Positions 44,461-52,909 of a stretch of DNA of 64,000 bases are shown one piece after another. The DNA is taken from assembly GCA_036387135.1 (NCBI GenBank), contig DASVUH010000038.1:1-64000 (forward strand). Direction: 5' to 3'. Source of the stretch: JALZCH01 sp036387135 (lineage in GTDB: Bacteria > Acidobacteriota > Blastocatellia > Pyrinomonadales > Pyrinomonadaceae). Numbering within the stretch: the first letter of the stretch is position 1; every line of letters begins with the position of its first letter. Made by a program: the position numbers and the translations under genes. Under the pieces are notes generated by a model, which had not been told where the DNA came from, ran no database searches, and saw only the letters and a program-made list of their open reading frames with translations.

Positions 44461-44931
44461 GTGAATCAACTTTCGGAACAAAAACAAATCGAGCTTGACA
44501 GCCGCTACAATCGGACAATGCTTGTATTTTTGGCGCAGGTTGCGACGACGGTTTTTTTAACGATAATTGCCTGGTTCATCGCCGGACAAACTGACGCCGC
44601 CGCGCCGCAAACTTTGCCGAACGTTTTGTGGATTGTCTTGCTGGTCATCGCCATCGGCGCTTTTTTGCTGCGCCGCGTGATGTTTAATCCGCAGGTTTTG
44701 CGCGACACCGCGACGCTCAAAGGCGCGACCGGAGTCATTAAAAATTTACAGTTTAAAACGATTCTGATTGCCGCGCTGGGCGAAACCGTCGCGCTCATCG
44801 GTTTTGTTATTTCGCTGATGACCGGCGATAAATACGATATGCTCCGCGCGGCGGCGATTGCGCTCATCGTTTTTTTTATCAGCTTCCCCCGCAAAAAAGG
44901 CTGGCAGATTTTGGCGCAATCCGCGCCGTAA
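44461..44931 (+). CDS. Four-TM membrane protein
   Basis: A 156-residue protein from the GTG at 44461 with four hydrophobic segments (TMLVFLAQVATTVFLTIIAWF; VLWIVLLVIAIGAFLL; KTILIAALGETVALIGFVISL; AAAIALIVFFISF) and a basic C-terminus. I do not recognise the family. It stands alone between a terminator and the next gene, with the following ATG ~75 bases away. Confidence 0.7.
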   Translation: MNQLSEQKQIELDSRYNRTMLVFLAQVATTVFLTIIAWFIAGQTDAAAPQTLPNVLWIVLLVIAIGAFLLRRVMFNPQVLRDTATLKGATGVIKNLQFKTILIAALGETVALIGFVISLMTGDKYDMLRAAAIALIVFFISFPRKKGWQILAQSAP

Positions 44932-45007
44932 AAATCACATTCATTTGTTTAAATAAAATTTGAATTTGGAGCGGCGCTTAGACGACAATCTTACAAAGAG
45001 GTATTTA

Positions 45008-46744
45008 ATGAATTTTCGGGCACTATTTTTGGCGGCGCTTTGTTTTCTCACCGTTTCGTTTTTCGGCGAATTCTCGACAATTTCGGCGCAAAACCAGCCG
45101 CCCGCTCCGCCGCCGCGTTCGACGCCGCCGGACGAAGCGAGCTTTACCCGCCGCGTGCCTAATCCGCCTGCGGTTTTGCCCGTTTTGACGCGCGAGCAGC
45201 GACAGATTTCATACGCCAAACTGCTCGAAGCACAGCGTTATATGTGGCGAATTAAAAATCGCCGGTCAAACAGAAACGCGCTCGGTCAAATGGCAAAACC
45301 CGCTTTTGACGCCCTACATCGCGCGATTGAAGTCAATCCCGGATTTGCCGAAGCATACACGGCGATGTCGGAGCTGGCGTTTATGGCGACGAACGATCTC
45401 GCCGAAGCCGAGCGGCTGGCGAAATTCGCCATTCGTTTTAACCCCGATAATTTAGGCGCGTACCAGATTTTGTCGCAGATTTACACGCTTCGGAGCGGTC
45501 TGCGCGAAGATAACCTCAATCGTGAAGAAGCCGACAAAGCCGTCGCCGTGTGGCGCGGAATTGTTCGGCTCGACCCGCGCAACGCCGAAGCCTGGGCTTT
45601 TTTAAGCGAGTTTTACGAACGCTCGAACGAAAACGAAAAAGCAATCGAAGCTCTGACAAATTGGAGCGGCGCGGCGACGCCCGCCGACGGCGGAACTCTT
45701 TACCGTTATTTGACCGGCGGCGACGTTTCGCCCGAAGCCGCAACGGTTCGGCTCGGTCGCGCTTTTCTGCGCGCCGGACGCGCGAGCGAAGCGGTGGCGA
45801 TTTTGAGCCGCGCCGTGACGGACGAACCCGACAACGAAGATGCCGTGCTGGCTTTGCAGGACGCGATTCAATCGGCAACCGACAATGATGCGGGCGCGGC
45901 GGTTGAAGCGTTAAAACAAGCGGTTTTCGCAGCGCCCGGAAGCGCGTCTCTGGTCGAGATGTTGGCTAATGCCCAGATTCGCGCCGGAAAAATTGAAGAC
46001 GCGGCGAAAACAATCAAAGAAGCGCGCGCTAAATTTCCCGAATCCGATTCGCTTTTAAGACTCGAAGCCAATGTTTTAACTCAATTGGGAAGAGTTGACG
46101 AAGCAGTCAGCCTGCTGCGCTCGAAAATCGTCAATAAAACCAAACAGATTTCGGTCCCGCAGTCGCTCGTCCCCGATTTTCTCGCGCATCTGACGATTTC
46201 GGATCTTTATGTCCAAGCCGGACGCGGCGCGGATGCGGTCGGCGCGGCGCGACAAGCGCTCGATTTGGCGCAAAACGACGATATGACCAAAATCGCAATG
46301 CTCACTCTGGCAAGCGCGCAAAACGCGGCGGGAAATTTCCGCGACGCCGAAACGAGCCTGCGCGAAGTTTTGAAAAAAGAACCGGAAAATCCGACCGCGC
46401 TCAACAATCTCGGCTATTTTCTCGTCGAACGCGGCGAGCGCCTGCCCGAAGCCTTGAATTTGATCAAACGCGCGGTAGCGACCGAACCCGGAAATTCCTC
46501 GTTTCTGGACAGCCTCGGCTGGGCTTATTTTCGCCTCAATCAGTTTGACGAAGCCGAGAAACATTTGAGCGAAGCCGCGCGCCGCAATCCGAATTCGGCG
46601 GCGGTGCAGGAACATCTCGGCGATGTGTACGAAAAACAGGGCAAAATCGAACAAGCGAAAACAGCGTGGCGCAAAGCTCTGACGCTGCTCAAACAACCCG
46701 TTGAAATTGCCCGCGTTCGCGCCAAAATGGGCGATAAAAAATAA
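45008..46744 (+). CDS. Secreted/periplasmic TPR protein
   Basis: A 578-residue protein from the ATG at 45008, preceded by AAAGAGG; the upstream 16 codons (MNLERRLDDNLTKRYL) look non-coding. Residues 1-28 form a signal peptide ending SAQ|N. At least eight TPR-type repeats follow (GFAEAYTAMSELAFMATNDLAEAE; PRNAEAWAFLSEFYERS; NPTALNNLGYFLVERG; NSSFLDSLGWAYFRLNQFDEAE). It is probably a periplasmic scaffold. The exact role is unknown. Confidence 0.85.
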   Translation: MNFRALFLAALCFLTVSFFGEFSTISAQNQPPAPPPRSTPPDEASFTRRVPNPPAVLPVLTREQRQISYAKLLEAQRYMWRIKNRRSNRNALGQMAKPAFDALHRAIEVNPGFAEAYTAMSELAFMATNDLAEAERLAKFAIRFNPDNLGAYQILSQIYTLRSGLREDNLNREEADKAVAVWRGIVRLDPRNAEAWAFLSEFYERSNENEKAIEALTNWSGAATPADGGTLYRYLTGGDVSPEAATVRLGRAFLRAGRASEAVAILSRAVTDEPDNEDAVLALQDAIQSATDNDAGAAVEALKQAVFAAPGSASLVEMLANAQIRAGKIEDAAKTIKEARAKFPESDSLLRLEANVLTQLGRVDEAVSLLRSKIVNKTKQISVPQSLVPDFLAHLTISDLYVQAGRGADAVGAARQALDLAQNDDMTKIAMLTLASAQNAAGNFRDAETSLREVLKKEPENPTALNNLGYFLVERGERLPEALNLIKRAVATEPGNSSFLDSLGWAYFRLNQFDEAEKHLSEAARRNPNSAAVQEHLGDVYEKQGKIEQAKTAWRKALTLLKQPVEIARVRAKMGDKK

Positions 46745-46750
46745 GTTGCG

Positions 46751-46787
46751 GCAAATCAGACCGAACATCGCTTTCGGTCTGATTTGC
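46751..46787 (+). terminator. Intrinsic terminator after TPR gene
   Basis: A 15-bp stem (46751-46765 with 46773-46787, CAGACCGAA type) followed by TTTCG. It ends the operon that ends with the TPR protein. Confidence 0.82.
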
Positions 46788-46876
46788 TTTCGTAAAATTT
46801 AACCGCTAAACTTCTCACGTCTTTCTGGAATCACTTCCAAATTAAAACTCTTAATTAATTGACAAAATTTCTTTCA

Positions 46877-47020
46877 GTCGGCAGCAGCCGACCCGAAACC
46901 TTGTCACAAAAAGACACTCGAAACCTTAAACGATAAAAGCACGCTTGCCGCGAGGCAATGCACGCAAAGCCGTGAATCTCAAATCACCTGTGAATTTTGA
47001 GATTGTCTGGCTGCCGAACT
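46877..47020 (+). promoter_or_regulatory. Structured leader, GEMM (c-di-GMP-I) riboswitch candidate
   Basis: Upstream of the CAP-domain gene. A GNRA-capped stem TTGCC-GCGA-GGCAA (46945-46958) is followed by ACGCAAAGCC (46962-46971), a second long stem AATCTCAAA/TTTGAGATT (46975-47004) and GCTGCCGAAC (47010-47019), all reminiscent of the GEMM-I aptamer layout. GCTGCCGA could pair with TCGGCAGC at 46878-46885, which is also able to form its own local hairpin. The AAGG Shine-Dalgarno lies four bases beyond, so translational control is possible. Family assignment is tentative. Confidence 0.5.
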
Positions 47021-47026
47021 AAGGAA

Positions 47027-47644
47027 ATGCAAAACGTCAAAACCGCAGCCTTCTGGCAAATTATCGCCGTCTTATTTCTGCTCGCCGCAGTCTCGCACGT
47101 TCCCGGACAAACGAGCGCCGCGAAAAACGACAAACCGCAAGCCATTCTGTTCGCTAGCTGGAGCGAAAATCAATCAACTCCGAATCGCCGCATCTCTGAA
47201 TCAAGATCAGGTTTTTCTACAGTCAAAAGCACAAAATTTAACGTCGCGCCGAACGCGCTCGAACGCGAAGCGTTTGATTTAATCAACGCCGCGCGCCGCA
47301 AAGCGAATCTGTCGCCGCTCGTTTTAGACGCGGAAATGCTGTATCTCGCGCGCGAGCATTCGGAAACGATGGCAAACTCCGGCAATTTCACTCATCGCGG
47401 AGCGCGGGGCGAAATGGTTGACGAACGGGCGCGCAATGTCGGAATCACAGATTGGCGCGGAATCGGCGAAAACATCGCCGCAAACCAAAGCTCCAAAAAT
47501 CCGGTTGCCACGGCAATCGAATGCTGGCTCAATTCCGAAGGTCACCGCCGCAATTTGTTTAGCAATGATTGGACGCGGAGCGGAATCGGCGTCGCCGTTT
47601 CGCCCGACGGCAAATACTACTTCACACAAGTTTTCAGAGATTAA
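47027..47644 (+). CDS. Secreted CAP (SCP/PR1) domain protein
   Basis: A 205-residue protein from the ATG at 47027 (SD AAGG at 47021). A hydrophobic N-terminal segment (AAFWQIIAVLFLLAAVSHVPG) acts as a signal. The CAP domain shows ALEREAFDLINAARRKANLSPLVLDAEML, AREHSETMANSGNFTHRG and GIGVAVSPDGKYYFTQVF, with the HxxG/E-type pocket residues of bacterial YkwD-like proteins. It is probably extracytoplasmic. It sits behind a GEMM-like leader, in line with c-di-GMP-controlled surface proteins. Confidence 0.87.
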   Translation: MQNVKTAAFWQIIAVLFLLAAVSHVPGQTSAAKNDKPQAILFASWSENQSTPNRRISESRSGFSTVKSTKFNVAPNALEREAFDLINAARRKANLSPLVLDAEMLYLAREHSETMANSGNFTHRGARGEMVDERARNVGITDWRGIGENIAANQSSKNPVATAIECWLNSEGHRRNLFSNDWTRSGIGVAVSPDGKYYFTQVFRD

Positions 47645-47758
47645 CAAATAGATCGCGTATAACGCGGATCAGCGGATAAAACACAGATTATTTATTGCTT
47701 TATAAATCTGCGTTCAAGCCGTTAAATCTGCGTCATCTGCGCTCTATTCCTACCAACA
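47644..47758. repeat. Large leader hairpin, family A copy 1
   Basis: An imperfect inverted repeat with ATAGATCGCG at one end and TGCGCTCTAT at the other, containing GCGGATAAAACRCAGATT-type and AATCTGCG units. It resembles the one at 63421-63538. It lies four bases before the ATG at 47762. Confidence 0.75.
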
Positions 47759-47761
47759 ATT

Positions 47762-48454
47762 ATGAAAAAATACTTCCATTATTCGCTCGCCACGTTTCTG
47801 CTCGCCTTCGTTTTAGTTTCCGGCTCTGCGGCGCAAACAAGCTCGCAAACGGCAAATCGCCAGCTCGAGGCTTGGAAAACTTTTTCGCCTGCGGAAAAGA
47901 ATTTTAAAGTTTCTCTGCCCGCACAACCCGAAGAAATGGATTCTGCGGAAAAGCAAAAAATCGTTTCGGCAATCAGAAGCCAGGTCGTAAAAACACACGC
48001 CCAGGTTGAAGTTTCGTTTTTGAACAATGTGTCGGTTTATGATTTAGAGGCACAATGGAGCGGTTTCCGTATTTTAGTAATTGATTACAAATGGCAAAAA
48101 ATTGATTACGACGAAAAAAGCGGCATTCTGGTTTTATCTTCCGAAAGCTCGACGGATGAACTTATGCTTCGGGAATGGATGGAATTTGAAAAAGCCAAAA
48201 TGTTGCCGAGCGGTGTTTTCATCAGTGATATGACATTCGTTCAGGACGGCTTACATTATAAAGTGCGCGCATTCGCCACCAAAAATCGAGTTTATATGCT
48301 TTTCGTCGGAATGCCTGATTTAAACAGCGCCACCCCGGCTCTAGCCAAAGTTTTTCAAGCTGAGGTGGACAAATTTTTCAATTCATTTCAAATTTTGGAT
48401 AATAAACCGCAGGTCGCTCGCGGCACTGTCAAAAGCCTAAAAGCGACGAATTAA
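47762..48454 (+). CDS. Secreted protein of unknown function
   Basis: A 230-residue protein with a signal peptide (1-25: KYFHYSLATFLLAFVLVSGSAA) and a mature domain I do not recognise as a named family. Notable strings are WKTFSPAEKNFKVSLP, RVYMLFVGMPDLN and VFQAEVDKFFNSFQI, which resemble sequences in small periplasmic proteins of Acidobacteriota. Function not assigned. Confidence 0.7.
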   Translation: MKKYFHYSLATFLLAFVLVSGSAAQTSSQTANRQLEAWKTFSPAEKNFKVSLPAQPEEMDSAEKQKIVSAIRSQVVKTHAQVEVSFLNNVSVYDLEAQWSGFRILVIDYKWQKIDYDEKSGILVLSSESSTDELMLREWMEFEKAKMLPSGVFISDMTFVQDGLHYKVRAFATKNRVYMLFVGMPDLNSATPALAKVFQAEVDKFFNSFQILDNKPQVARGTVKSLKATN

Positions 48455-48510
48455 GAATTACGAGCTTTAACATCTGCGAATTCGTAATTCGTAATTCGTA
48501 ATTCGTAATT
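48452..48510. repeat. Junction hairpin, AATTCGT words
   Basis: The right arm (48479-48510) has four ATTCGTA units. The left arm (48455-48464, AGAATTACGA) is short. The ispE ATG at 48512 lies immediately after it. Confidence 0.75.
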
Positions 48511-48511
48511 G

Positions 48512-49423
48512 ATGTTAAAGTTTCCGGCTTTCGCTAAAATCAACTGGACGCTGCGCGTTTTAGGAAAACGCGCAGACGGTTTTCACGAAATTTGCACGGT
48601 TTTTCAAACCGTTTCGCTCGCCGACCGATTGACTTTCGAGCCGGCGAGCGAAACGATTTTGACTTGCGATTCGCCCGAAGTTCCAACAGATGAGAGCAAT
48701 TTAATTCTACGCGCGGGAACTGCTTTGCGCGAAAGATTTTCAATTACAAAGGGTGCGCGGATTCATCTCGAAAAACGAATTCCTTCGCCGGGCGGGTTGG
48801 GCGGCGGTTCGAGCGATGCTGCAATCGCATTAATCGCGCTCGCGCATTTGTGGGAAATAAAAACAAATAAAAGTGAATTAAGCGAAATCGGCGCGAAGCT
48901 AGGCGCAGACGTGCCGTTTTTTCTAACGGGCGGAACTGCGCTCGGAACGGGACTGGGAACTGAAATCGAACTTTTGCCGGATGTTCCGAAAACGCCGCTG
49001 CTGATTGTCACACCGGACGAAAATGTGCCGACGGGCGAGGCTTATCAAGCGCTCAGTGCGCCGCTCTTGACAAACGAAATCTCAAAAACTATCCTTGAAA
49101 TTTGTCGTTTTGAAGCCAAAAACGCTGATTTTCTACAAACGGGTTTACATAACGATTTTGAAAAGACAATTTTCCGGCTGAGACCGGAAATCGCAAGAGT
49201 TAAGAGCCGGCTTTTGCAGGCGGGCGCAAGCGGCGCGCTTCTTTCAGGCAGCGGAGCGAGCGTTTTCGCAATCTTTGACAACATTGAATCACGGCAGCAG
49301 GCGGTCAGGCTTTTCGGTCAAAATGAATCGACATGGCGAGTGTGTTCGTGCGAAACAATTTCGCGCGCCGAGTACCGAAAGCAGCTTGAGCCGTGTTGGA
49401 ATCTGCTCGAAGATTTGAGTTAA
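48512..49423 (+). CDS. ispE: 4-diphosphocytidyl-2-C-methyl-D-erythritol kinase
   Basis: A 303-residue GHMP kinase from the ATG at 48512 (a TTG one codon upstream is repeat-derived). Landmarks: PAFAKINWTLRVLGKRADGFHE, the ATP-binding PSPGGLGGGSSDAAIAL and the C-terminal LLSGSGASVFAIF. It phosphorylates CDP-methylerythritol in the non-mevalonate isoprenoid pathway. The order ispE, tRNA-Gln, prs, rplY, pth is a common bacterial arrangement. Confidence 0.94.
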   Translation: MLKFPAFAKINWTLRVLGKRADGFHEICTVFQTVSLADRLTFEPASETILTCDSPEVPTDESNLILRAGTALRERFSITKGARIHLEKRIPSPGGLGGGSSDAAIALIALAHLWEIKTNKSELSEIGAKLGADVPFFLTGGTALGTGLGTEIELLPDVPKTPLLIVTPDENVPTGEAYQALSAPLLTNEISKTILEICRFEAKNADFLQTGLHNDFEKTIFRLRPEIARVKSRLLQAGASGALLSGSGASVFAIFDNIESRQQAVRLFGQNESTWRVCSCETISRAEYRKQLEPCWNLLEDLS

Positions 49424-49439
49424 CATTCAAGCAGTTTAT

Positions 49440-49511
49440 TGGGGCGTAGCCAAGTGGTAAGGCACCGGTCTTTGGATCCGGCACTCGTAGGTTCGAATCC
49501 TCCCGCCCCAG
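49440..49511 (+). tRNA. tRNA-Gln(TTG)
   Basis: A 72-base tRNA with acceptor TGGGGCG/CGCCCCA, anticodon stem CCGGT/ATCCGG-type around CTTTGGA with anticodon TTG, T-arm GGTTCGAATCC and discriminator G. No CCA is encoded. It lies between ispE and prs. Confidence 0.95.
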
Positions 49512-49525
49512 TCAAAAATTCGGTA

Positions 49526-49593
49526 ACAGGAAACAAGTGACAGGTGACAAGCGAAAGCGTTTACACGCTTGTCACCTGTCACTTGTTTCCTGT
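49526..49593. repeat. Junction hairpin, GTGACAGGTGACAAGCG words
   Basis: A perfect 28-bp inverted repeat (49526-49553 with 49566-49593) around a 12-base loop, between tRNA-Gln and prs. The right arm is read as MSPVTCFLSLVF in an upstream extension of the prs frame, so the ATG at 49605 is the real start. Confidence 0.92.
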
Positions 49594-49604
49594 CACTCGT
49601 TTTT

Positions 49605-50552
49605 ATGAGCGTAACGGGCAGCATCAAAGTCTTTTCGGGAAACGCAAATCCGCGGCTGGCGGATGATATTTGTCATTATTTAAGCTGCGATCTGGGGCGT
49701 TCGAGCAACAAGCGGTTTTCCGACGGCGAATTTAATTTTTTTATTGAAGAAAATGTGCGCGGCGCGGACGTTTTTATCGTCCAGCCGACTTGTCCGCCTT
49801 CAGACCGCAATTTGATGGATTTGCTGATTATGGTTGACGCTTTTCGCCGTTCGTCGGCGGAAAGAATCACGGCGGTAATTCCGTATTTCGGTTTTGCGCG
49901 CTCGGACAAAAAAGATCGCCCGCGCGTTCCGATTGCTTCAAAGCTGGTTGCAAATTTGATCGAAGCCGCCGGAGTCAACCGCGTTTTGACAATGGATTTG
50001 CACGCTTCGCAGATTCAAGGCTTTTTTGACATTCCGGTTGACCATTTGTATGCCGCGCCCGAATTTATCAGTTATTACCAGGATAATCGGATGCCGAATC
50101 TGACAGTCGTTTCGCCGGACACGGGCGGCGCGGAACGAGCGAGAGCTTACGCGAAACGGCTCGACGCCGGGCTTGCGCTCTGCGACAAGCGGCGGGAAAA
50201 AGCGAATGTGGCGGAAGTGATGAATGTCGTCGGCGATGTTCGCGGAAAAAATTGCATCGTCGTTGACGATATGTGCGACACCGGCGGTTCGCTGACAAAA
50301 GTTGCCGAAGCGTTGAAAAATGCGGGTGCGGAGCGCATTCACACTTGTTTTACGCATCCGGTTTTGTCGGGGCAGGCGATTGAAAAGCTCGAAAAATCGG
50401 AATATGAGCAAGTCGTTGTGACCGATACGATTCCGCTTTCCGAAGCCGGGGCTTCGATGAGCAAAGTAAAGGTTTTAAGCGTAGCGCGAATTTTGGCGCG
50501 AGCAATTAAATCAATTCACGAAGAAACCAGCGTTTCTTCACTTTTTGTTTAG
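49605..50552 (+). CDS. prs: Ribose-phosphate pyrophosphokinase
   Basis: A 315-residue enzyme from the ATG at 49605. Catalytic and binding motifs: FSDGEFNFFIEENVRG, YFGFARSDKKDRPR, DLHASQIQGFFDIPVDHL, the PRPP motif VVDDMCDTGGSLT, and the flexible loop. It makes PRPP for nucleotides, His and Trp. Upstream in-frame codons are translated from a junction hairpin, so they are not used. Confidence 0.95.
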   Translation: MSVTGSIKVFSGNANPRLADDICHYLSCDLGRSSNKRFSDGEFNFFIEENVRGADVFIVQPTCPPSDRNLMDLLIMVDAFRRSSAERITAVIPYFGFARSDKKDRPRVPIASKLVANLIEAAGVNRVLTMDLHASQIQGFFDIPVDHLYAAPEFISYYQDNRMPNLTVVSPDTGGAERARAYAKRLDAGLALCDKRREKANVAEVMNVVGDVRGKNCIVVDDMCDTGGSLTKVAEALKNAGAERIHTCFTHPVLSGQAIEKLEKSEYEQVVVTDTIPLSEAGASMSKVKVLSVARILARAIKSIHEETSVSSLFV

Positions 50553-50563
50553 TTAATTTTTTC

Positions 50564-50647
50564 ACCGCCGAGACGCAGAGACGCGGAGGAAAGACAAAGA
50601 GATTTTAGAGTTTATATTTTAACTCGGCGTCTCTGCGTCTCGGCGGT
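50564..50647. repeat. Junction hairpin, GACGCAGAGACGC words
   Basis: A perfect 21-bp inverted repeat (50564-50584 with 50627-50647) between prs and rplY, around a 42-base AT-rich loop. Confidence 0.9.
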
Positions 50648-50665
50648 TAATTTCAATATTTAGTT

Positions 50666-51319
50666 ATGGCAAATAACGAACAAGTTACGGTTAAAGCCCA
50701 GGTTAGGGAAGGGCGCGGGAAAAACGATTCGCGCCGTTTGCGTGCTGCGGGCAAAGTGCCGGTCACGATTTACGGCGGCGAAGGCGAGGCAGTTTCGGCT
50801 GCGGCTGATCTGCGCGATTTGGCGGCGATTTTGCGTACTGATCGCGGCGCTTCGACGATTTTTACAATTGATGTTGACGGCGCGGGCGCTTCCGAAGTTA
50901 TGTTTGCAGATCGGCAAATTGACCCGCTCAAGGGCAAGTTGAAACACGCCGATTTAAAGCGCCTTGTTCGCGGACAAGAAGTAGAAGTCACCGTCCCGCT
51001 TCACGTTGAAGGCGAAGCGAGAGGCGTCATTGATGACGGCGGAATTCTCGATCTTGTTTTGCACAACGTTCAAATTCGCTGTCGTCCGAGCTTGATACCG
51101 GATGCGATTTTAGCGGACGTTTCCAATCTCGGCTTAAATGAAGTCCTGCATATCGAAGACATCAAACCGCCGGAAGGAATTACGCTTTTAGCTGACCCGA
51201 AACAGGTTGTCGCTTCGGTGAAATACGTGTCCGAAGAAGCGCTCGAAGCGTCTCTGACTTCGCAAGTCGAACCGGGCGAGCCTGAAGTGGTTGAAGAAAA
51301 AGGCGGAGACGAAGAATAG
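50666..51319 (+). CDS. rplY: 50S ribosomal protein L25, TL5/CTC type
   Basis: A 217-residue two-domain L25: an N-terminal L25 domain (AQVREGRGKNDSRRLRAAGKVPVTIYG) and a C-terminal CTC/TL5 beta domain (GVIDDGGILDLVLHNVQIRCRP). It binds 5S rRNA. The longer C-terminus is Glu-rich. It is the gene upstream of pth, as in many bacteria. Confidence 0.94.
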   Translation: MANNEQVTVKAQVREGRGKNDSRRLRAAGKVPVTIYGGEGEAVSAAADLRDLAAILRTDRGASTIFTIDVDGAGASEVMFADRQIDPLKGKLKHADLKRLVRGQEVEVTVPLHVEGEARGVIDDGGILDLVLHNVQIRCRPSLIPDAILADVSNLGLNEVLHIEDIKPPEGITLLADPKQVVASVKYVSEEALEASLTSQVEPGEPEVVEEKGGDEE

Positions 51320-51324
51320 AAATC

Positions 51325-51410
51325 AATTACGAATTTCAAATTACGAATTACGAATGAAGGAATATTTAAAAAATCCGACATTCGTAATTTGAAATTCGTA
51401 ATTCGTAATT
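51325..51410. repeat. Junction hairpin, AATTACGA words
   Basis: A near-perfect 32-bp inverted repeat (51325-51356 with 51379-51410) around a 22-base loop, between rplY and pth. Its last TT forms part of the TTG start codon of pth at 51409. Confidence 0.9.
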
Positions 51411-51981
51411 GAAAACGGTGCGTTTGATAGTCGGTTTGGGAAATCCGGGCGCGGATTACGAGTTAACACGACATAACGTCGGGTTTTTGCTTGTAGATTT
51501 GCTGGCTGAACAGAGCGGGACTCAAATTAAACGCAAAGATTGCCGCGCTTTTTTAGGGCGAATCGAAATCGAAACGGAGCGCGTCGAATTGGTTAAGCCG
51601 CAGACGTTTATGAATTTGAGCGGCGAATCAATTTCGTGTCTTTTGGCGAAAAACGAATATCAAGACGATAAATCGAAATTGATTGTCGTCAGCGACGATT
51701 TGGCTTTGCCGTTCGGCAAAATTCGGCTTCGCCCGCGCGGTTCTTCAGGCGGGCATAACGGTCTGAAATCAATCGCCGCCAATTTGAAAACCGAGGAATT
51801 TATTCGTTTGCGAATCGGGATTCAACCTGAACACCCGCTTGCAAACACGAGAAATTTTGTTTTGGAAAGATTTTCAAAACAAGAGCAAGCCGAGCTTGCT
51901 GAAATTTTAAAACGCAGCGCCGACGCAGTTCGCGCCGTCATTCGAGACGGCGTGGAAAAAGCGATGGCACAATTTAATTGA
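51409..51981 (+). CDS. pth: Peptidyl-tRNA hydrolase
   Basis: A 190-residue enzyme with LIVGLGNPGADYELTRHNVGF, TFMNLSGESI, SDDLALPFGKIRLRPRGSSGGHNGLKSI. It frees peptidyl-tRNA after drop-off. The TTG at 51409 overlaps the repeat; a GTG at 51418 is an alternative start that removes three residues. Placed between rplY and rpsF. Confidence 0.94.
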   Translation: MKTVRLIVGLGNPGADYELTRHNVGFLLVDLLAEQSGTQIKRKDCRAFLGRIEIETERVELVKPQTFMNLSGESISCLLAKNEYQDDKSKLIVVSDDLALPFGKIRLRPRGSSGGHNGLKSIAANLKTEEFIRLRIGIQPEHPLANTRNFVLERFSKQEQAELAEILKRSADAVRAVIRDGVEKAMAQFN

Positions 51982-52061
51982 TTTTGGATTTTAGATTTTA
52001 GATTTTGGATTAAAAGACAAAGTGTTTTCTAATCCAAAATCTAAAATCTAAAATCCAAAAT
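51981..52061. repeat. Junction hairpin, GATTTTAGATTTTG words
   Basis: A perfect 32-bp inverted repeat (51981-52012 with 52030-52061) around a 17-base loop, between pth and rpsF. It starts at the last base of the pth stop codon. Confidence 0.93.
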
Positions 52062-52118
52062 TGAGTAACTCTTCGCTTCGTCCTTAAGAGACGAGGCTAA
52101 ATATCCGAGAGGAGAAAG

Positions 52119-52559
52119 ATGGCAAAAACTAGAACATACGAAGTGGTCGTAATTGTCGACCGCAATTCATCAGAAGAAGATTTAGCAGGTTTTCCCGCAA
52201 GCGTTGCCGGAATCATCGAAAAACAAGGCGGAACGATTACCAAATCAGAAGATATGGGAATGCGCCGCTTGGCTTACGAAATCAAACATCAAACCGAAGG
52301 ACGCTATTTCCTTTTTGAAATTGACGGCAGCGGACAGGAAATCGCCGAGCTTGAGCGCAGAATGCGCGTCAGCGACGCGGTTGTTCGCTACATCACGGTC
52401 AGAGTTGACGAAGACCGTCGCCGCGCCGCTAAATTCAAAGCCAAACGCGAGCGCAAAGCTTCGCGCCGCAATTCGGGCGGAGGCGGCAGACGACATCGCA
52501 ATGACGATTTCAATTTCGCCGCGGCAGCGGCAACAGAGGAGGAAACCGTCGAGGCTTAA
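52119..52559 (+). CDS. rpsF: 30S ribosomal protein S6
   Basis: A 146-residue S6 with RTYEVVVIVDRNSSEEDL, RLAYEIKHQTEGRYFLFEI and DAVVRYITVRVDED. A C-terminal basic then acidic tail (KAKRERKASRRN, EEETVEA) makes it longer than E. coli S6. The ATG has a GAGAGGAG Shine-Dalgarno. Upstream of rpsR and rplI in the standard order; there is no ssb or priB gene between. Confidence 0.94.
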   Translation: MAKTRTYEVVVIVDRNSSEEDLAGFPASVAGIIEKQGGTITKSEDMGMRRLAYEIKHQTEGRYFLFEIDGSGQEIAELERRMRVSDAVVRYITVRVDEDRRRAAKFKAKRERKASRRNSGGGGRRHRNDDFNFAAAAATEEETVEA

Positions 52560-52582
52560 ATAGCCTGCACGCTTTAAAAAAT

Positions 52583-52882
52583 ATGGCAGAACAAGAAAAC
52601 GGAAACGAAACATTTCAGGGAATGGAAAGCATCGAGCAGGAATTTCGCCAGATGCGCGGCGGTTTTCGCCGCGTCTCGCGCAAAAAATCCTGCGCGCTGT
52701 GCCGCGACAAAGTTGATATTATTGATTTTAAAGACATCAAGTTTTTAAATGCGTTTATTCCCGAACGCGGCAAAATTATGCCGCGCCGCATTTCGGGCAA
52801 TTGCGCGATTCACCAGCGAATGCTCGCCGAAGCGATCAAACGCGCCCGGACAATCGCATTTTTGCCGTTTGTCACCGACTAA
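52583..52882 (+). CDS. rpsR: 30S ribosomal protein S18
   Basis: A 99-residue S18 with the core KIMPRRISGNCAIHQRMLAEAIKRARTIAFLPF. The N-terminal half carries CALC and, with NCAIH, could form a zinc site of the C+ type of S18. The N-terminus is longer than in E. coli. Between rpsF and rplI. Confidence 0.94.
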   Translation: MAEQENGNETFQGMESIEQEFRQMRGGFRRVSRKKSCALCRDKVDIIDFKDIKFLNAFIPERGKIMPRRISGNCAIHQRMLAEAIKRARTIAFLPFVTD

Positions 52883-52909
52883 ACGAAAAAGAAAGGATTT
52901 TTATTAAAA

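Noticed and set aside
49569..49604. N-terminal extension of prs (MSPVTCFLSLVF)
   Set aside because: It is translated from the right arm of a perfect junction hairpin, and the ATG at 49605 gives the family-typical N-terminus and length.
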